Below, piece by piece: positions 24,540 to 35,983 of a stretch of 64,000 bases of DNA (positions are counted from its first letter, which is position 1; every line of letters starts with the position of its first letter). The notes beneath the pieces were generated by a model that was not told the DNA's origin, made no database searches, and saw only the letters and a list, made by a program, of their open reading frames with translations. The stretch lies in NCBI GenBank assembly GCA_950106755.1, contig OX467091.1, positions 13,533,538-13,597,537 on the forward strand. The letters are read 5' to 3'. The translations under genes and the position numbers were made by a program. Source of the stretch: Climacium dendroides. Lineage: Eukaryota; Streptophyta; Bryopsida; Hypnales; Climaciaceae.

Positions 24540-25460
24540 AAGAAATTTACAGTAATTTCAAATTTTCTCCCAAATTAAAAAAAACAAACAAACTTGTATT
24601 AAACACATGACTTCCATCTCTGGAAAATAAATATTAAAAAACAAAATTTCATTCCTATCTAGTTGCAAAATGGCAACAAACATGTTGATCCACACTCACT
24701 GCCTGAGGCTTGAAATCCGTTCCTTCTAGGGTTAAGAGCCTAAAAAACAATGACAAGGAAACGTACAGGAAGCAAGAAGGTACTATCCCCATACCTCTAA
24801 ACATGAATTAAAGATTAAAAGAGTAAGATTCCTCTAAAGAGACAAAGTGTACTTTGTGAAGGAATGTCATTGTATAATGTCATTTTAATTTGTCTCAAAA
24901 CTGCAGCTCAAGGTACCGTACGTACCACTGCTGACCCCAGTTTGCACAACTCCAATTTCTAAAATCCTTGATGAGTGGACACATATCAAAGGATCTGAAC
25001 ACTTATTTAGCTTATTCGTAAGGTACATACACCCAAAACCGCCACTTTTTTGCTGCTACCGAGCCTGTTTTCTATTGTTAGACTGGTCAAATTTTGATCT
25101 GTTCTTGTTGGCAAGTGAAAGGAGGTACCAACGCACGAGAGAACGTGGCATTTGGATACTGTATGCAAAAGTTATTAAGGAACGAAGTTTGGTTCTAAAA
25201 GCGTTTCTTTCACATGGGTACAGAACTGATTTTGGAGATGTGTTGATATAGTATAGATGGCGGTTTAAGGTCAGTGGCACATTTGGGTGTACCTACCTTG
25301 GTTGATTCATTGTATATACTACTTGAAAGTCAGATGTGGCATAATTTGAATCATTTTTGTATAAAGAAAAGAAAGTGCCACATGTCATCTTGTGAATGGC
25401 ATGAGGTGAGATGATGCCCCCCCCCCTTGAAAATTTGACATGGAAATTCAATTTAGTACC
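24540..25460. other. Intergenic, GC rising
   Basis: No gene recognised. Base composition becomes less AT-rich toward the TPS locus. It includes TACCGTACGTACC-like palindromic sequence near 24912 and a run of nine C near 25417. Confidence 0.35.
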
Positions 25461-25580
25461 AAATCAAACCTTCATGTACGGTATGTCTTGTTAGCTACAA
25501 TACCTATGATATGGAGGAAATCAAACCTTCACTTACAGTAAGTTTTACTGGTCTTTTACTGGTCACAATAAGCTATGGTA
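25461..25580 (+). repeat. 60-bp-type repeat, diverged pair
   Basis: AAATCAAACCTTCA occurs at 25461 and 25518 (57 bp apart), each followed by TGTACGGTA- or TTACAGTAA-type sequence and a CACAATA or TACAATA block. This matches the cleaner 60-bp pair at 25992-26112. Confidence 0.65.
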
Positions 25581-25991
25581 GATTGGTAGAACCACCCATT
25601 CCCAATCAAGGATCCATACCCAATGTGTAGTCAGAGTGTAGCTATTTCCATGGAATAAATTTCTGATCAAAGCTTGGAGTGTGATTTTTCTCCTTTTCAA
25701 GATTGGGACTTGCTAATAAGGTCATGACACATGTCCCAAAGTAGTAAGCAAGAAAGTAGTTCTTGATCAAATTAGAATTGGAAGACTCTATACATTGGAT
25801 ATGGATCCACGCCAACTTTGGGTTTTCAAAATTCATAGTAATTTCGATTCAAGGCATAAAATTACCCAAAAAATTGCAATCCGTGTGATTTCTATCATGG
25901 CAGAAAATTTTACATTGCCTTATATTGTTCTAGAACATGCACGGACTCGCTGAAGTGGTCGACTATGGAACTGTGGATGGTTATACCACAC

Positions 25992-26112
25992 GATCTGCGA
26001 AATCGAACCTTCACGTACGGTAAGCCATCTCTTGCCGGCCACAATAGTTATGATCTGCGAAATCGAACCTTCACGTACGGTAAGTCATCTCTTGCCGGCC
26101 ACAATAGCTGAT
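25992..26112 (+). repeat. 60-bp tandem repeat
   Basis: GATCTGCGAAATCGAACC begins at 25992 and again at 26052, followed by CTTCACGTACGGTAAG and TCTCTTGCCGGCCACAATAG in each unit. A third start is at 26113. The two full units differ at only a few positions. The block is about 1.7 kb upstream of the TPS coding start. Confidence 0.9.
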
Positions 26113-26119
26113 GATCTGC

Positions 26120-27090
26120 GGTTCGCTGAGTCCCCCAATTGTGAGAATTCCAACTGCATTTCCCAAATTTATATCATTGAATGGGTGGTACTGCAGATAA
26201 GTTCAGAACGTCCGTTCAGCTGAGTGATTTCCCCCCAGATGACGACCGAGTTCATTTGGAGTTGTGCACCCACGTCCTATCTGGACGGAATGATCAGCAA
26301 TTCCGCATCCTGACTCCTGAGCCCTACATTTTCCAGTACTGTTCATATCTGCTTGGTCCACCGGACACATTCTGTATGCTTGGTGAGAGAAAGGGTTGGA
26401 AGCGAATCACCCCGGAGGCCAGGACTGGCTCAATACATTAAAAAAAAACAGAACGAAGATTCCAGTTGTTCAACGAAGATAGACATTCCAAGTCGCTTGA
26501 AAACGATTCATTCAGTCAGGGGCCCAGGGCTCCTCGTCATTGATTGATGACATTCACTATTCAATGCACAGTAGATCGAACAGAAAGACCACTGGCGGGG
26601 TGACAAATCTGATCGCCGGCCGGTGCGGCACACCCATTGCAAACGATTCGATGATAAATTATAAACCAAACCCCCCAGCCAAGAAAAGCTACAGTCCAGA
26701 GAGAGCATCACTTGTGAAATATCTATATCTTGTAGTAAACGCAAATACTTTACAATTTTCTTCTAATATCAGTACATGATTCTTGGCAATTGGGATTCTT
26801 CGCAAACCCAAAATAGAATATTGTAAATAGAAATGATTGAAATTGCTCCGGAGTACAAAAATGAGAGAGAGCAGTCTTCGGGCTGAAGCATATGACTTGG
26901 AAAAAAGATTCCTCAATCATCGAATAAGCATGTCCCCCAAAGGGAACTGATTAAAATGGGACAATTTCCCGTGCGTCAGCTACAACAAGCTCGGCCAATG
27001 AACAAGGAGTATTGATAGCAAGCAGTGGGTCCACGAATCCGGGAACCGCGTTCCCCGTGCTCCCCGTCGGAAAAGGACGGACGAAAGAGA
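26120..27090. other. Upstream region of TPS without a supported gene
   Basis: Several short frames occur on both strands, the longest 86 codons at 26181-26441, but none shows a domain or codon pattern I can support. GC content is higher than in the repeat background. It may be distal promoter or a decayed gene. Confidence 0.35.
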
Positions 27091-27096
27091 TTCCCC

Positions 27097-27136
27097 GAAC
27101 CATGGGGAACCGTAAGGAACCATGGGGAACCACGGG
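27097..27136 (+). repeat. 20-bp tandem repeat with GGGGAACC units
   Basis: GAACCATGGGGAACC begins at 27097 and again at 27117. The surroundings (27040-27155) are rich in GGGAACC and its complement GGTTCCC and could fold on themselves. Confidence 0.75.
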
Positions 27137-27511
27137 AACCGAGTTCCCATAACAGAAAAGGGCAATCCAAAAGCCCCTATTCACACGGGGGACATTGGGC
27201 CGTTGGGGGAGCCCAGCAATGATCCCGGCCTACCCCTGTGTCGTCGTCTGTGTCGCAAGGATTCCTTTGCGGATTTGACGTTTGTGGTGAGAACTGGACG
27301 TGGGCAATAATCTCGCCGTAGCAGATCCGGCTTTCCCCGTGTATTTCTCTCTGTCGGAGCGCGTTTCGGAATAGGAAGTGGGAGATGATTAGGGTGAGCC
27401 AGAAGATTGCAGAAATTTTGTTGCAAGTCTTTTGATGCTTATTTGCGACAGTTGTTTAATTTTTGGAGATTAGGTGACGTTTCACTACGTACGATAATTC
27501 AAAGATTTTCT

Positions 27512-27520
27512 TATAAAATA
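27512..27520 (+). promoter_or_regulatory. Candidate TATA box for TPS
   Basis: TATAAAATA lies 339 bp upstream of the TPS start codon, which would give a leader of about 300 nt. The leader could instead be longer and spliced: a pyrimidine-rich stretch ending TTGCAG (27604-27609) looks like a splice acceptor. Confidence 0.35.
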
Positions 27521-27592
27521 TCGCGGTGACATTTGTTCTGTTCTTTTTTTTTGTTTTTTTTTCCTGAGTGAGTGAGTGATTTTTTTCTGCCG

Positions 27593-27676
27593 ATGTTTTT
27601 CGCTTGCAGTTACTCGAGCAGAGCGGTAGAGATTTTTGATTGTTATTTCGAGGGGAGTTTTTTCATGATCGAATAA
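27593..27676 (+). CDS. Leader uORF 1 (27 codons) upstream of TPS
   Basis: The ATG at 27593 opens a 27-codon frame ending in TAA at 27674-27676, rich in aromatic and acidic residues. Its stop overlaps the next uORF start in a TAATG arrangement. If the leader includes this region, ribosomes must deal with it before the TPS start at 27851. A splice acceptor at 27609 could remove its start. Translation is not shown by sequence alone. Confidence 0.3.
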   Translation: MFFACSYSSRAVEIFDCYFEGSFFMIE

Positions 27677-27768
27677 TGCCTGAGGTTGGCGAGAATCGAA
27701 GCCTTGTGAAAGATCTGAAGGTGGAGCCATTCAGGAGGAGCTTCATCTTCGCTTTAGTGATGTGGTAG
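27676..27768 (+). CDS. Leader uORF 2 (30 codons) upstream of TPS
   Basis: The ATG at 27676 overlaps the stop of uORF 1 by one base (TAATG). The frame runs 30 codons to TAG at 27766-27768, 82 bp before the TPS ATG. Short uORFs often reduce translation of the main frame; whether this peptide is conserved is unknown. Confidence 0.3.
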   Translation: MPEVGENRSLVKDLKVEPFRRSFIFALVMW

Positions 27769-27850
27769 TGAGGAGGGGGAGCGATCTGGAGCTTCGTGGC
27801 TGGTGTTTGCTCGCAATAGGGTTTGTTTCCTTTTTTTGATCTTCTTCGCC

Positions 27851-30800
27851 ATGGCGGAAGGAGAGAGCCGGGAGTATCACCACCGCTCTCCCGTCCCGAA
27901 AGACTCGAGAGACGATTTTGTGGAAGCGCTGACGGCCGCGTCCGATGACAACGACCACCGCATGCTCATCGTTGGCCACATGCTGCCATTGACGGCCACG
28001 CGCGGCCCGGACGAGCAAGGATGGACGTTCACATGGGACGAGGATTCGCTCGCGCTGCAGCTCAAGGAGGGTCTGCCCAAGGATATGGAAGTCTTTTACA
28101 TCGGGTGCCTCAAGGTGGAAGTCGAAGACAGCGAGCAAGACGAAGTGGCCGCAACTCTCTTGGAGAATTTCAATTGCGTCCCTGCGTTTATCCCTCTGGA
28201 AGTTCGGACCCGATTCTACCACGGTTTCTGCAAGCAGATGCTATGGCCTCTTTTTCACTATATGCTTCCTCTCAGCCCCGAGCATGGCGGCCGTTTTAAC
28301 CGCTCCTTCTGGCAAGCGTACGTTTCTGTGAATAAGATTTTTGCTGATAAGGTCATGGAGGTCATCAGCCCGGATGATGACTATGTTTGGATCCACGATT
28401 ACCATCTCATGGTATTGCCTACGTTTTTACGGAAGCGGTTCAACAAGGTCAGACTAGGATTTTTCCTTCACAGTCCATTTCCTTCTTCCGAGATTTACCG
28501 GACGCTACCGGTGCGAGACGAGATTCTACGGGCGCTTCTGAATGCGGATCTGATTGGTTTCCATACATTTGATTACGCTCGCCATTTTCTATCATGTTGC
28601 AGCCGAATGCTAGGGTTGGAATATGAGTCCAAACGGGGGTACATTGGCTTGGAGTATTATGGACGCACAGTGGGGATTAAGATACTCCCTGTGGGGATTC
28701 ATATGGAGCAACTGAATGCAGGTTTGCGGCTTGCGGATACAGAATGGCGAATCTCGGAGCTCCGAACAGAGTTCAAGAATCGAACGGTGTTGCTTGGGGT
28801 GGATGACATGGATATATTCAAGGGCATTGGTTTGAAGCTTCTGGCCCTGGAGCAGCTGCTGCTGATGCATCCCAAGCTGCGAAACCGCGTGGTGCTGGTG
28901 CAAATTGCGAATCCTGCGCGCGGGCGAGGGCGCGACATCGATGATCTGCAGAATGAGGCTTACACTATTGCACAGAGGATTAACGACGAGTTTGGGAATG
29001 CAGCGGAGGGGTACAAGCCTGTTGTGCTGCTTGAAAGACAAGTGCCATTGTATGAACGAATTGCGTTTTACACGATTGCGGAGTGTTGTGTGGTGACTGC
29101 TGTTAGAGATGGGATGAATTTGATTCCATATGAGTACATAGCTTGCAGAGAAGGCAACCCTGAGCTCGATGCGCAACTGAACCCGGGTTCAGGTCCTGCA
29201 CCGTTGAAGAAGAGCATGCTGATAGTGTCGGAGTTTATAGGATGCTCTCCGTCTTTAAGCGGGGCCATCAGGGTAAATCCTTGGAATATTGAGGCTTTGG
29301 CTGAGGCCATGAATCTATCGATTACTATGTCGGATATGGAGCAACACATGCGGCATGAGAAGCATTTTCGGTATGTAAATACACACGACGTGGGCTATTG
29401 GGCTCGTAGTTTTATCACGGATCTGGAGCGAACATGTAAAGGCCATGCACGGCGGAGGTGCTATGGTATTGGATTTGGACTAGGATTTCGAGTTGTGGCC
29501 CTCGATCCTGATTTCCGAAGGCTTCGGACGGACCTGATTGTGTCTTCATATAAGAAGAGTACCAGCCGGGCTATTTTGTTGGATTATGACGGGACTATGA
29601 TCCCTCAGGCTTCTATTAACAATCCCATTCCCAGTCCAGAGGTGTTGGCCATCTTGAATACTCTCTGCAGTGATCCTAAGAATTTCGTGGTCATTGTCAG
29701 TGGTCGTCCTCGGGACATCTTGAACGAGTGTTTTTCGTCATGTAAACGACTCGGTCTTGCAGCTGAGCATGGCTACTTCTACAGGTACTTTTCCAAACGT
29801 TTCAAGAGGTGCTTGTAAATCTTGGGATGCATGTCATTTCTGTTTTCTCTTTGCACCCCTGAAAGACTAAGAGTTCATATTTTGAAAACGTCCAGTTCGA
29901 TTGATCGTCCTGTGAAAATAGAATTCAGATGGGGTCAAGTTTAATATCTTCAGAATCAGAGAACATTGCATGTGTTGGTAAATAAATAAGAAATTTGGAC
30001 GAAAGAAAGTCCTCACATGAACTACTCAAAACTGCTACATTAGAATGGGGCTCAATTCGGGCTTCTTGGGATTAGAGCCAGGTGGACGGGTTGTGACCCA
30101 TTGAAATGATTGGTTGGATATACTTTGGATTGGCAGGTGGCACGTGGATTCCGATTGGGTAACTTGCAGATACCAAAGGGAGGAGCTGGATGGACCTTTG
30201 GTGAACTTTGAGTGGAAGGAGATCGTGGAGCCAGTCATGCAGCAGTACACAGAAAGTACCGATGGGTCGTACATTGAGTGGAAAGAGAGTGCAATGGTTT
30301 GGCATCATCGTGATGCTGATCCTGATTTTGGGGCGTGGCAAGCGAAAGAGCTGCAGGATCACCTGGAGAGTGTTCTTGCAAATCAACCCGTGTCAGTGAA
30401 GAGTGGGGCACATATTGTAGAAGTGAAACCTCGGGTTAGTTTCTGTGCCCTACTTATCTATGAAGTTCTATACCACTGTGAATCAATACTGTATTTGGTT
30501 GTCAGTATCGGACACTAAGGTGACGAAACGAGGTGCCTTATGTCACTCTCAGACATCGGCGACAGGTTTCGTGGCACTTGGAAGTTTTGGCATTACAGGT
30601 TTTAATTAGTTATGTAACATGCTGAAAGCCGTGTAGGGTAGTGTTGCATTTAAGAAGTGGCATTATAGAAGTACTTGGAGTCAGGAAGGTAGTGTCGCAG
30701 GAGCAGCGAGGTGACGTGTTCCCTCTTTACATTTGTTCAACTCCTTGATATCACATTTGTATGTAATCTGTTGAAACACAACAGAGCGATATAGTGAGGA

Positions 30801-31247
30801 AACAGAGTTTTGAACTGGGTACATTCTTTCCCCCAAATAGGAAGAGAACGGAGGATGTGATACTGAGGAGGTTACTTGATCATCTCTAATTGTGTACGCG
30901 GGTCTGTGCAGGGTGTGAGCAAAGGGGTGGTTGTGGAAGAGCTCCTGGCGATGATGGCTTTGAAGAGCGCTGCTCCAGACTTGGTATTGTGTGTTGGTGA
31001 TGACCGCTCAGATGAAGACATGTTTGAAAGCATTGCCACGGTCACAGGTCGCTCTGGACTTGCGGAGGTGTTCGCGTGCACAGTCGGTCAGAAGCCGAGC
31101 AAAGCAAAGTACTACTTGGATGACATTGCAGAGGTCATTAAGTTGCTGCAAGGACTTGCGGCTGCTTCGGATCCTGCTGGCACTCCTTCCAGCCTGGCCA
31201 GTGCCACATCTTCACAAGCTTCTCTGGAGACATCTTTGCACATCTAA
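27851..31247 (+). CDS. Class II trehalose-6-phosphate synthase/phosphatase-like protein
   Basis: There are three coding exons: 27851-29784, 30137-30434 and 30912-31247, joined by GT-AG introns of 352 and 477 bp. The product has 855 residues, normal for plant class II TPS (about 850-860). The start chosen is the ATG at 27851, which has an excellent context (GCCATGGCG). A glycosyltransferase-20 domain (about 45-520) contains WIHDYHLM, HSPFPSSEIY, GIHM and NLIPYEY. A C-terminal HAD phosphatase domain contains LLDYDGT near 577 and GDDRSDEDMF near 773. Class II proteins carry both domains but often lack strong synthase activity and act in sugar signalling in the cytosol; this is family knowledge. 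The position of intron 1 after GYFYR matches angiosperm class II genes as I recall them. The N-terminus is odd: the usual SRSYSNLL start is missing, and the VANELP-type substrate segment reads LIVGHMLPL. Confidence 0.95.
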
Positions 31248-33660
31248 TAGGTATAGTTTTAGAAGCACATCTCGTCTGACGATGTACATATTGTATGCCT
31301 TTTGATTCCGCATCTATTGCAGGGCTTTGGCTCTCTTAGCTCAATTTTATTGTCTGTTACGGAATCGGTCTTCCTGCGAGCATGCATGTAACTCTGATTG
31401 TGGTTACCGAGCATTCGTCCTAAGTCATTATCTCTCAGAACATTGTGAGGTTGGGTAATTTTAACGTAAATGGAAACGCCTCATTAATTTTGTGAGAAGA
31501 CGCACTGTCGGAGTAGCTCCAGTTGTGTAGGAATAATATTGGCTTTACTGCAATTGTAGCTCAGATTCACGCTCATCTGAATATTCAATGGTTGCAGCTA
31601 TCAGCATATTACCAATTCTTTTGAAATCTGGCGTGTGAGCGCACAAACTTCCGACTTCCGCGTGAGACAGGAAAGTTTCTGCAAGCCATCAGTTTCCCTC
31701 CAATATAGGAGGCAGCAGCTTTGATGCCAAGTCTGTTTTAGCATTTAGCTATGTCTATTTAGTCGATTACCATTCATTATCAGAGTATCTCCACCCTCTG
31801 CAAGTTTGGTGCTTATCATACGCCAACTTGAGTGAGCACTGCATCCTGTGCAGTATGAAGAGGAAAACTAAGTGACTTAGTGCCTATACCCCTACTCCTG
31901 ACTCTAATACGCAGCAATTTTCTAGGTGCTGTGCTGCTGCAGTGGAGCTGCTCTTAGCCGCCGTGCTTTTAGTGTATCATCTGTACTATTTTTATACAAT
32001 AGTGCTTTCTTTTCATGTGAATTGGATGTCGACTGATCTTGTTTGCTCTGAACTAGACAAAGCATGATTGTACTTACTCGTCTGGGAACTGCGAACTGCG
32101 AGCAGAGCGACACAATCACCCTAAACCTGGAAACGAATAGTTGAAACTATTCACCATCCAATTTGAAGGGACAAGAAAGTGCTCACGTAAGCTTACTGAT
32201 TCATGATCTGAAAAATATTCCCCATGAATAACGCGTGCTTGCATTATGGGATTCTCATTTGTGAGTTACGGTACTTGGCTATTTTGACTTGTGTACCTTC
32301 TTTCTTTCAACTTTAGACTCTCAAGCACCGTCTTGATTGGGATTTGTTTTATTCTTGACTTCTGAAACAGACTAGGCAAGCCCTATGCTTAAAATAGTTC
32401 TTGAGAGTACTGTAGTAGGAGTTTTTAAGCATACAGACAGCCACCAGCTGTCCTACCGCCTACGTAATAGGATTGCTTCTTTTTTTGGACGCAACTGGAG
32501 ATTTTATTCTGCCACGATTCCCACGAAGAAAATGAACCACCAACCAGACATTCGTGAGACCGTCGGACCAATACTTTTTGTCTTAAGTTAGTACGGATAC
32601 ATTTTTATTTATTTTTGGAGCAAATGTAGAGAAGATTTCATTTGGGCACTGTACTCACTGTACTGTACAATCAAGCCTGAGCCCGAAGTAATTTATGCCG
32701 TATGGGTTAACCCTGGAAGGACGGAGCCTATTACAGAGTACCATTTGATGTATCTCAATTTTTTTTTTTTCTGTTTCCTCTATTTTGCAACCAAGTTTGA
32801 TTGAGAATCATTTATTTTATTTATCAGAGATGAAATCACGTGTCTTCTAGAAGTCATAAATTTTTCAGACTTATTGGTGATGATTTCAAATTATCATGGT
32901 TTTTTTTAAGAAAAAGTAGGAAAAATTCATATCTAATTTGCAATGAACTCAAAAATCTCTGGAAATTCTCCACAAGTGTATATTACAGTGAAGAATGTTA
33001 TATTGTGAAAATCAATAGACCATGGTAATAGGTTCAATGTTCAATATGCAAGAAAATGTTCAATTTTAAGAATTTTTGAAAATTTTCAAATTGTAGTAGA
33101 AACTAGAATCAATAAGCTCCATTTCATTAGTCAAGTTCAAATCAAGAGCAAGGAGGTGGTAGTTGCCAAACTAATATACTAGGACTTTTTTGTGATTTGT
33201 GGTACACAATCCCTCATTTTTAATAAATTCTTAGATACCCCTATAAGGCCCTTCTCATGTGTGATGACAAGGAGAATCTTTTCTACCAACCCAAAAAATT
33301 GGATGAAAATTAATATGCCATTTTACATCTTTTAGCAAGTTTTTTCTATCATGCAAAAGTCACATTTGGGCTTCTCTAGTGTTTTAGATTTAAGAGAGAT
33401 ATTAACCCTAAAATTTTGTAATGATAACCTTCTCACTTGGTAGTACAAATTAGATAGTGGTAGAGAGAAGCACTTTGCATTGTTGAAAATTCATATAGAG
33501 GAAGTTTAGCATCCTCATTCATTGCTTGGAAATAGCAAACATTGTATTGGATATTTCCATCTAAAGCGATAAATTCAACACAATACTTCGTAGCACTGAT
33601 GATGTCAAATTTTCATAATTTTTTTGGTAAGGGTATTGGATTGATGTTTAACATGTGGAC
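31248..33660. other. TPS 3' flank and unassigned sequence
   Basis: The TPS 3' UTR probably occupies the first few hundred bases; no canonical AATAAA was found nearby. Beyond that, no gene is recognised, and AT content rises after about 32750. A 68-codon frame at 32385-32591 is not supported by any known motif. Confidence 0.35.
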
Positions 33661-33662
33661 AT

Positions 33663-33795
33663 ATGAAAAAACCATAGATGAACTGTTTTCAACATGTACA
33701 ATTGTTCAATATTTCAAACGTTTCATCCGATGAAACAAAGCAGCCAAATCTTATAACAGGGGACATATAATCTATATGTACAATTGCAAAAAACG
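33663..33795 (+). repeat. 133-bp direct repeat, left copy
   Basis: It is nearly identical to 35396-35528 in the same orientation, sharing CCATAGATGAACTGTTTTCA, TTTCATCCGATGAAAC and ATAACAGGGGACATATAATC. It flanks a LINE relic and a MITE. The repeat is too long for a target duplication. Confidence 0.85.
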
Positions 33796-33819
33796 GCTTT
33801 TCCTTCTGCTAAATGGCAG

Positions 33820-34938
33820 CATGGGGTTGCCGCTTCTATAGATGTCTTGGCAATTCAAGTGTCAATTACTGAATGATTCCAATGTCGACGTTCAAAGCTC
33901 AAATGGGCTATCTAACACCAACTTGTTCTTACCTCAATTAAAGATGCATCCCAAGTATTTCAAGGTATCATCCGTAGAGTGCACATTCTAGAGGTTAGAA
34001 GAGGCTATAATTGCACTCCATATTTGCTTTATGTATTCAGTCATTGACTTTTGATCCTTGGTGTTGGAACAAGGGGGATACTCTCATGGCCTACACAACA
34101 ACTTTAGGTTATAAGCTTCTAAACAAACATTGCCAATTGAAAAAATCCATTCTATCTAAGTGATTAGGAGTCCTTCCACCTACCTTCCATCCTGATTGAA
34201 AAGATACTTGGCATAAAGCTTGATTTATGAAGGAGGCCACATTCAATTAGTCTATATGGCACAACATAGTTGTCATACATTCATGGAGGGCACGTATCAA
34301 CCCGGACATTGATATCATATGCAATTGGTGTTCTTTTGGAAGTGAAGAAACACCTGCTCATCGTTTTTTTTATTGCCTACAAGCCCAAGAGATTTGGGAG
34401 TATGCCCAATCTATACTCCATCATCTTCAAGGGAACTCATCAATTCCAGGCTCCCATGTTAAATTTAACTTTATCTAATGTGTCTTTGGATTTACTTTAC
34501 CTCAACATTTCCAAAACCTCAAGACTATTTGGACTCTTCTTCGTAGTTTTGCTCTATGGATTATTTGGGTTTCTCGCAATAGCAAGGTTTACAATCAATA
34601 TAGGTGGCCTATAGATTTTGCTTAGAACACCTTATGGGAGGCTTTATTAGATTCTGAACGTGCAATACAATTAAAATGCACAATTAGATGTTAGACATCA
34701 TCCTCAACAAGCACATATTATTTGGCAAAAATTTGATAGCATTTGGATCCTCTCTCTAGCCTTAGCTTGTAGGAATGGGAACTTGATGTCCTCCCCCTTC
34801 TGGCACATTTCTATAGTTATTTTTATTTTTTCCGTTTTGTCCGTGCTTGTTTCTCTTCATTGTCTAACTTTTGGCTTGGCTGCTTTATGAGTTGGTGACT
34901 TCTTTTAATGCAATGATTCTTCCATTTGTTAAAAAAAA
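33820..34938 (+). mobile_element. LINE relic with zf-RVT domain
   Basis: Between 34311 and 34480 one frame reads a zinc-binding motif of the zf-RVT type, CNWC then HRFFYC then QEIW, as found at the C-terminus of plant L1-type LINE polymerase proteins. It continues with LWIIWVSRNSKVYN near 34570. In-frame stops near 34477 and 34621 show decay. The element ends in an oligo-A tract at about 34931-34938. Upstream sequence to about 33820 looks like decayed RT but is full of stops. It is 5'-truncated, which is typical for LINE insertions. Confidence 0.7.
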
Positions 34939-34944
34939 GCTCAA

Positions 34945-35318
34945 ATGGGCAATTTCGTTAAAATGGTAAAATTTCTCTACTTTGGTAGTTTTTGCACTTC
35001 AGAGTGGGCGGTTTAAAATGTACAAACATCATAGATGTCTTAAATCTATACCATTCTTAGATGTTTGAAATCTATATTTGTATTAGATGTCACTTTTACA
35101 ATTCAGATCATGCAGTTTGAAATCTATATTTGTATTAGATGTCACTTTTACAATTCAGATCATGCAGTTTGAAATCTATAGTAGTCATAGATTTCTTAAA
35201 TCTATAAAAGTCCAAGATTCTTGAAAACTATACCTACCCTAGATGTCACTTTGACAATTCAGGGTGGGCAGTCTGAAAATGGCACATGGAATGCTGCTAT
35301 TATAATGAAATTCCCCAT
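34945..35318. mobile_element. ATGGGG-family MITE, long form, copy E
   Basis: The left end is ATGGGCAATTTCGTTAAAAT and the right end closes in AAATTCCCCAT. The length is 374 bp. It is flanked by the 4-bp direct repeat TCAA (34941-34944 and 35319-35322). The extra length against copies A and D comes from an internal duplication of about 54 bp (TTAGATGTCACTTTTACAAT at about 35081 and 35135). It is inserted 7 bp after the LINE poly-A tract. Confidence 0.9.
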
Positions 35319-35395
35319 TCAAGTTCAATGTGCATGGTGTGCATGTCTGGTCATTCAAGGCACTTCATTTCCAAGCAGAAATTGCTTTAACAGCA

Positions 35396-35528
35396 ATGAA
35401 AAAGCCATAGATGAACTGTTTTCAACATGTACAAGTGTTCAATATTTCAAACGTTTCATCCGATGAAACGAAGCAGCCAAATCTTATAACAGGGGACATA
35501 TAATCTATATGTACAACTGCAAAAAACG
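35396..35528 (+). repeat. 133-bp direct repeat, right copy
   Basis: Partner of 33663-33795, with only a few mismatches. Sequence beyond it becomes GC-rich and unique toward the MADS gene. Confidence 0.85.
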
Positions 35529-35983
35529 ACATGGCTGCAGGGCCGCGGGCGCTTTCATCGTTCCACCCGGCCCTGTCTATTCCATTTCATATGTGTCTGA
35601 GGATCCACACAGCCCTCGATTTATGTGCTATTTTATCCATTTTTATGCTAATGTCGGTCACCGACTTACTTTTCCGTATACTATCTAATTTAATGTGAAA
35701 TATTCACAAATTTACATCACTATACGTACATCATCTTGGGCACACTCAGGGTAAGTGGCAAACGTATTACCACACCGGCCTCAAAGACGCCACAAACCTC
35801 GATCTCCTTCCAAAATTGAGAACTCAACTCATCTAGAATGTAATGTGACACTTAGTATTCATTCAATTGATTGCCAGGCTAACTCAATCTACGGCAAAAA
35901 CTCAATCTGCTCACTTTGTGGCAACAGTTTCCATCGATCCGAGGGCTTGTACCTTAGAGATCTGTTGCCATTGATCGAAGAGG

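Noticed and set aside
26951..27184. Overlapping frames on both strands near 27 kb
   Set aside because: They arise from GGGAACC/GGTTCCC repetition; no domain or codon bias supports a gene.
27803..27850. Upstream extension of the TPS frame
   Set aside because: It would need a GTG start and adds residues not seen in the family; the ATG at 27851 has a far better context.
28610..29176. 188-codon frame on the minus strand
   Set aside because: Antisense shadow of TPS exon 1.
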